Positions 59,950 through 64,000 of a stretch of DNA of 64,000 nt are shown here, in pieces. Source of the DNA: an uncultured Steroidobacter sp. (GTDB lineage Bacteria > Pseudomonadota > Gammaproteobacteria > Steroidobacterales > Steroidobacteraceae); NCBI RefSeq assembly GCF_937958065.1, contig NZ_CALFXI010000064.1, positions 1 to 64,000 on the forward strand, given 5' to 3'. The stretch's first letter is position 1, and each line of letters begins with the position of its first letter. Under the pieces are notes generated by a model, which was given only the letters and a program-made list of their open reading frames with translations, was not told where the DNA came from and did no database searches. The position numbers were made by a program, and so were the translations under genes.

Positions 59950-60864
59950 ATGAATACCGTGATACGGAGGCTCAACTACCAGCACTTGCTGTATTTCTGG
60001 TCGGTGGTGCGTACCGGCAGCCTGACTCGTGCGTGCGAAGAACTCGCACTCGCCGCCCCCACCATCAGCGCGCAGCTTCGCACGCTCGAAGAGCGACTGG
60101 GTGAGAAATTGCTGGTGAAGTCGGGCCGCACCCTGGTGCCGACCGAAGTGGGCCGCATGGTCTACAGCTATGCGAACGAGATCTTCGGGCTCGGCCAGGA
60201 GCTGATGGAAGCACTGGAACAGCGCCCGTCCTCGCGACCGCTCAAATTGCTGATCGGCATCGACGACGTGCTGCCCAAAGAAATCGCTTATCGCATCGTC
60301 GAGCCGGGGTTGCAATTGAAGCAATCGGTCCGGGTCATCTGTCGTGAAGGCACCCTGGAGCGACTGGTGGCGGATCTGGCGATTCACGAAATCGACGTCG
60401 TGCTGTCGGATTCTCCAGTCACACCCTCGCTCAACGTTCGCGCCTACAGCCACTCGCTCGGCAGCTGCAATGTGTACTGGATGGCGACGCCGACGCTGGC
60501 GAAGACGCTGCGACGGGATTTTCCGAAGTCATTGGATGGCGTGCCGGTGCTGCTGCCGACCGATGACACGGCAATCCGGCGCGCACTCGATCAGTGGCTC
60601 GATCGGCAAAACGTGCGGCCGCTGCTGCTCGGCGAGTTCGAGGACTACGCGATGCTGCGCGAGTTCGCACGTGAAGGACATGGCTTCGCGCCAGTGCCTT
60701 CCGTGCTCGAATCGTCCTTTCGGCGGCAGCACGGTTTCATCCGTATCGGGCTGGCAAAAGGCGTGAAATCGGAGTTCTACGCCATCTCGGCGGAACGCAA
60801 GATCAAGCATCCGGCGGTGGCCGCGATGACGGACAACGCCCGTCAGCTGTTCTCGCAAAATTGA
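59950..60864 (+). CDS. NhaR-like LysR-family regulator
   Basis: The protein has 304 residues with GGAG at 59941. The winged HTH (LNYQHLLYFWSVVRTGSLTR, then AAPTISAQLRTLEERLGEKL) matches the NhaR subgroup, whose first helix typically reads LNYxHLYYFWxV. NhaR activates sodium/proton antiporter and polysaccharide genes in E. coli. No nhaA gene is in the window. The same-strand genes downstream are a small secreted protein and secDF, but a direct link is unproven. Confidence 0.88.
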   Translation: MNTVIRRLNYQHLLYFWSVVRTGSLTRACEELALAAPTISAQLRTLEERLGEKLLVKSGRTLVPTEVGRMVYSYANEIFGLGQELMEALEQRPSSRPLKLLIGIDDVLPKEIAYRIVEPGLQLKQSVRVICREGTLERLVADLAIHEIDVVLSDSPVTPSLNVRAYSHSLGSCNVYWMATPTLAKTLRRDFPKSLDGVPVLLPTDDTAIRRALDQWLDRQNVRPLLLGEFEDYAMLREFAREGHGFAPVPSVLESSFRRQHGFIRIGLAKGVKSEFYAISAERKIKHPAVAAMTDNARQLFSQN

Positions 60865-60952
60865 CCTCGTGAGTTGCCCGAGATCCCAACATGCTCTAGC
60901 CTGCATGCTACCAATGCCTACGTCATTCACATCACAGACGCGAATCTCGCGC

Positions 60953-61288
60953 ATGGGCGGGCCCACGTGGCTGGCGCTCATCGTCGTCGTCTGGTGGGCG
61001 GCGTTGCTGCATCCGGCGCAGGCCAGATCGTTTGCAACGGGCATTTTCGATGACAACGACCTGCCGATCGCCGTCGCTTCGGAAAATCGGCATCTGTCGG
61101 TGCCGACGAACGACGGCCGGCATGCCGAGACGACGCATGATGGCAGCTCGCCGATTGCGCCGGCGCCGACGTTCGTCACCAACCTTCGTTTCGAGCCGAC
61201 TGCGTGCGTCGGCGCCACGACGCATCGGCCCACCTCCCGGCCGACGCACTCCCCCGCTCAGCCCAGAGCGCCTCCCGCAAACACCTGA
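60953..61288 (+). CDS. Hypothetical small secreted protein
   Basis: The protein has 111 residues from ATG 60953. Earlier starts are possible, but this one places a clear signal-like segment (PTWLALIVVVWWAALLHPAQ) at the N-terminus, ending AQARS for cleavage. The remainder is polar, Pro/Thr-rich at the C-terminus (TSRPTHSPAQPRAPPANT), and has no recognisable domain. No ribosome-binding site is evident. It lies between an NhaR-like regulator and secDF. It may be a real secreted peptide or a chance frame. Confidence 0.45.
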   Translation: MGGPTWLALIVVVWWAALLHPAQARSFATGIFDDNDLPIAVASENRHLSVPTNDGRHAETTHDGSSPIAPAPTFVTNLRFEPTACVGATTHRPTSRPTHSPAQPRAPPANT

Positions 61289-61376
61289 GTGGTGTCATTT
61301 CGTTCCGGTTGACGTGACTGCCTGAGGCAGTGACGGCCGGCATGCGCGCGTCGCGCAGATCGAATGGGAGAATCTC

Positions 61377-63695
61377 GTGGTTCCGTCCAAGTGGAAGCTC
61401 GTGCTGTACGGGCTCATCATCGTGTTTGGCACGCTCATCGCGTTGCCCAGTCTTTTTACCGCTCAGCAACTGGAATCCTGGCCCGACTGGCTGCCGCACA
61501 AACAGGTCGCGCTGGGACTGGACCTGCGCGGTGGCGCCCACCTCGTGCTCGAAATCGACGAGCCCGCGCTCAAAAAGGAAATCGAAGAAGACGGGCTCGA
61601 TGCGAGCGCCGCGCTCGCGCGCCGACAGTCCGCGCTTCAGCAGAGCATCGAGATCGTGCGGCGTCGTATCGACGCCATCGGCGTCGCGGAGCCGACCGTG
61701 CAGGCGCTCGGCAGCAATCGCATTCTGGTGCAGCTGCCCGGCATGCAAGATCCGGCGGCGATCCGGACCTTGCTCGGCAGCACCGCGAAAATGACGTTCC
61801 ATCGTGTCGAATCGTGGAGCGTGCCCGGAAAAAGCACGCCCGCGATTGGAACCATCCGCGTGCCCGCGGCCGACGAGGACATCGAATACATCCTGCAAGA
61901 GCGCCCGCTGCTGCAGGGCGAGCGACTGGTTCAGGCGAACAGCGGCCTGGACAGCCGCACCGGCCGGCCGGTGGTTTCGTTTCGCTTCGATGACGCGGGT
62001 GCCAAGGCATTCGCGAAGATCACCAGCGAGAACGTCGGCAGGCAATTTGCGATCGTGCTGGACGGCAAAGTCATCAGCGCACCGGTGATCCAGGAGCCGA
62101 TCATCGGCGGCTCGGGGCAGATCACAGGCAACTTCACCCCTGCGCAGACCAGCTCGCTCTCCGCGCTGCTGCGCGCCGGCGCGCTGCCGGTGCCTTTGCA
62201 CGTGATTCAGGAAGGCATGGTGGGCCCGGATCTCGGCGGCGACGCCATTCGCATGGGCGCTTTCACGGGCGCTGCCGGCCTGCTGTTCGTGCTGGCATTC
62301 ATGACCGTGCTGTATCGTGGCTGGGGCGTTATCGCCAATCTCGCCTTGCTCATAAACGTCATCCTGACCCTCGCCGCGCTGACCTTGCTCGGAGTCACAC
62401 TGACGTTGCCGGGTATCGCTGGCATCGTGCTGGGCGTCGGGCTGGCGGTCGATGCAAACGTTCTGATCAACGAACGCATCCGCGAGGAGACTCGCAACGG
62501 CAAGTCCGCGATAGCGGCGCTGACCAATGGCTTCGATCGCGCCTATGCCACCATCGTCGATTCCAACGTCACTGCGCTGATTGCGACCGCACTGTTGTTC
62601 TGGCTCGGCTCCGGACCGGTGCAAGGCTTCGCCGTGACCATGGCGCTAGGCATCGCGATCTCGATGTTCACGGCAGTCGCGGTCGTGAAAGCGATCATGG
62701 CGCTGTGGCTGCGATGGCGTAAGCCGAAACAGTTCATCATCAGCTCGCTGATGCCCGCGCGCTGGCGCAACGCGACGCCGAATTTCCAATTCATGCGTGC
62801 GCGCTTCGTCGGCATCGGCGTGTCGCTGGTGCTGTCGGTTGCCTCGGTGATGCTGTTCATCAAGCCTGGCTTGAACTACGGCGTGGACTTCACCGGCGGC
62901 ACCATCATCGAAGCATCCGCGCCTGCATCGATGCACCTGGCGGAGCTGCGCGACCGACTGGAACGAGCCGACCTCGGCGAAGTGAGCCTGCAGCAGGCGA
63001 ACGACGATGGCACGACCATTCTCGTCCGCATTCAACAGCAGCCTGATGCAGGAGCGGCGGCACAAACCGAAGTCGCCGAGCGCGCCAAGGCAGCCATCCT
63101 CCAGGCCGAGCCCAAGGCCAGCTTCGACCGCGTCGACATCATCGGCCCGAAGATCAGCGACGAGCTGGCGGATGCGGGCATTCTCGCCGTGCTGTTCGCG
63201 AGCGTCGCGATGTTCATCTACATCTGGATCCGCTTCGACTGGCATTTCGGCGTGGGCGCGATCGCGACCCTGGTGCTCGATACCACCAAGGTCGTCGGCT
63301 TCTTCGCGCTCACCGGGCTGGAATTCAACCTGACCGCGATCGCGGCGCTGTTGACGCTGATCGGTTATTCGGTCAACGACAAGGTGGTGGTGTACGACCG
63401 CATGCGCGAAAACCTGCGGCTGCATCCGGATCTGCCGCTACGCCAGATCATCGATCGCAGCATCAACGAGACCCTGGCTCGCTCGATCTTCACGTCGGTC
63501 ACGGCATTTCTGGCCATGCTGCCGATGGCACTGTGGGGCGGCGCAACCGTCGCCAGCTTCGCGGTGCCGATGGTGTTCGGCATCGTGGTGGCCGCCAGCT
63601 CGTCGGTCTTCATTGCAGCACCGATCCTGTTGTTCCTCGGCGAGCGGATCAAAAAGCGTCCCGCGACCGCAGCCTTGCAGGAGGCCACGCCATGA
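61377..63695 (+). CDS. secDF: Fused SecDF protein translocase subunit
   Basis: The protein has 772 residues from GTG 61377, with GGGAG upstream. The SecD half has TM1 (LYGLIIVFGTLIALPSL), a large periplasmic domain starting GLDLRGGAHLVLEID, and helices with GLAVDANVLINERIREE. The SecF half begins near residue 460 (LNYGVDFTGGTIIEA) and ends with IGYSVNDKVVVYDRMREN. It uses the proton gradient to help pull secreted proteins across the membrane. Gammaproteobacteria usually have separate secD and secF, so a fusion here is notable and may be a second copy. No yajC gene is adjacent. Confidence 0.92.
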   Translation: MVPSKWKLVLYGLIIVFGTLIALPSLFTAQQLESWPDWLPHKQVALGLDLRGGAHLVLEIDEPALKKEIEEDGLDASAALARRQSALQQSIEIVRRRIDAIGVAEPTVQALGSNRILVQLPGMQDPAAIRTLLGSTAKMTFHRVESWSVPGKSTPAIGTIRVPAADEDIEYILQERPLLQGERLVQANSGLDSRTGRPVVSFRFDDAGAKAFAKITSENVGRQFAIVLDGKVISAPVIQEPIIGGSGQITGNFTPAQTSSLSALLRAGALPVPLHVIQEGMVGPDLGGDAIRMGAFTGAAGLLFVLAFMTVLYRGWGVIANLALLINVILTLAALTLLGVTLTLPGIAGIVLGVGLAVDANVLINERIREETRNGKSAIAALTNGFDRAYATIVDSNVTALIATALLFWLGSGPVQGFAVTMALGIAISMFTAVAVVKAIMALWLRWRKPKQFIISSLMPARWRNATPNFQFMRARFVGIGVSLVLSVASVMLFIKPGLNYGVDFTGGTIIEASAPASMHLAELRDRLERADLGEVSLQQANDDGTTILVRIQQQPDAGAAAQTEVAERAKAAILQAEPKASFDRVDIIGPKISDELADAGILAVLFASVAMFIYIWIRFDWHFGVGAIATLVLDTTKVVGFFALTGLEFNLTAIAALLTLIGYSVNDKVVVYDRMRENLRLHPDLPLRQIIDRSINETLARSIFTSVTAFLAMLPMALWGGATVASFAVPMVFGIVVAASSSVFIAAPILLFLGERIKKRPATAALQEATP

Positions 63696-63717
63696 ATGCA
63701 CGCTGACGCGCACACGA

Positions 63718-63789
63718 CGCCTGCTTCGGTGGCAGGCGGCGAGCACGTAACAGGCCGTTCACGGTGTCCGTCGTCGACGAACACCGTGA
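63718..63789. terminator. Two hairpins downstream of secDF
   Basis: The first stem is CGCCTGC (63718-63724) with GCAGGCG (63732-63738), around a TTCGGTG loop. The second is TCACGGTGT (63759-63767) with ACACCGTGA (63781-63789). They follow the secDF stop by 23 and 64 bases and probably end that transcript. Neither has a long T tract. Confidence 0.5.
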
Positions 63790-63856
63790 GCACGCTCAGA
63801 ACTCGTGCCAGGCCACATCGGTTTCTGCCCCATCGCTTTCATATCAACGAGCGAAA

Positions 63857-64000
63857 ATGACAGCTGTGTTCTCGCGAGCTAGCGGAATGAAGCACGCGAT
63901 GCGAGCGTCGAATCAATTGCAAACATCGACGAATCGCGATGTGCGGAGGGAACTGCAGCTCGGTTTGGGGCGCGACGAGCGTCTGTTGATCGATTCCGCA
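63857..64000 (+). CDS. Possible start of a gene cut by the window end
   Basis: An ATG at 63857 opens a frame with no stop to the window edge (48 codons). The predicted start is polar and arginine-rich (SNQLQTSTNRDVRRELQLG) and I cannot assign a family. There is no strong ribosome-binding site. Apart from the two hairpins, 63696-63856 holds nothing that I recognise. Confidence 0.25.
   Translation, partial: MTAVFSRASGMKHAMRASNQLQTSTNRDVRRELQLGLGRDERLLIDSA

Overview
The window is about 64 kb of GC-rich, gene-dense chromosome from a proteobacterium. Several genes point to a gammaproteobacterium of the Steroidobacter/Nevskiales/Xanthomonadales sort: a fused CysG siroheme synthase, a CysB-type LysR regulator, Rnk, SirB2, an NhaR-like regulator and a TonB receptor with an STN domain. 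This placement is inferred from gene families; no rRNA or tRNA gene was seen. Most genes abut or overlap by 4 bases (ATGA/GTGA), so short operons dominate.

Layout. 1-592 has no gene but carries a large imperfect inverted repeat. 593-5925 holds an FAD-linked hydroxyacid dehydrogenase, a Tat-exported PhoX-like lipoprotein, an alpha/beta hydrolase and a small lipoprotein. 6062-7932 is an operon of an ArsR regulator, an AHSA1/SRPBCC protein, two DUF1801 proteins and a small membrane protein, preceded by twin operator-like palindromes. 7948-9985 pairs an acetoacetate-decarboxylase-like protein with a desaturase-like flavoprotein. 10007-14832 holds stress and accessory genes: hemerythrin, DUF4136, DUF427, a CYP152-type P450 peroxygenase, an SDR and a BON protein. 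14904-19328 is assimilatory sulfur metabolism (cysteine synthase, cysG, cysH and divergent cysB). It is completed at 24335-26459 by sulfite reductase and its DUF934 partner, with a thioesterase and a ferredoxin-NADP reductase just upstream. Between these lie an MsbA-like exporter, an SDR and a slipin/NfeD pair.

28711-31461 encodes a two-subunit molybdenum hydroxylase of the isoquinoline oxidoreductase type. 31528-32182 is a HepT/MntA toxin-antitoxin pair. 32226-34543 is a GAF-domain histidine kinase with a LuxR-type response regulator. A TetR gene lies divergent from a ferritin-like metal-dependent hydrolase.

The most unusual region is 36424-42308: a TonB energy transducer, a 41-residue peptide with a lasso-type leader, a strong hairpin, an asparagine-synthetase-like cyclase without the glutaminase cysteine, and a convergent TonB-dependent receptor with an STN domain. 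It resembles a proteobacterial lasso peptide locus, but the leader-peptidase/recognition protein (B) is not in the window. The predicted core is also odd: it has no Gly1, and the only candidate ring-closing Asp sits at position 9 or 10 depending on the cleavage site. An import or self-recognition loop through the receptor and TonB is a reasonable inference.

The rest is metabolic and housekeeping: a D-serine-dehydratase-like enzyme, a pyruvate-oxidase-like ThDP enzyme, SDRs, NAD synthetase, a short UvrA paralogue, a beta-barrel protein, a cupin, SirB2, an acyl-CoA ligase, a tandem universal stress protein, Rnk, an NhaR-like regulator and a single-chain SecDF.
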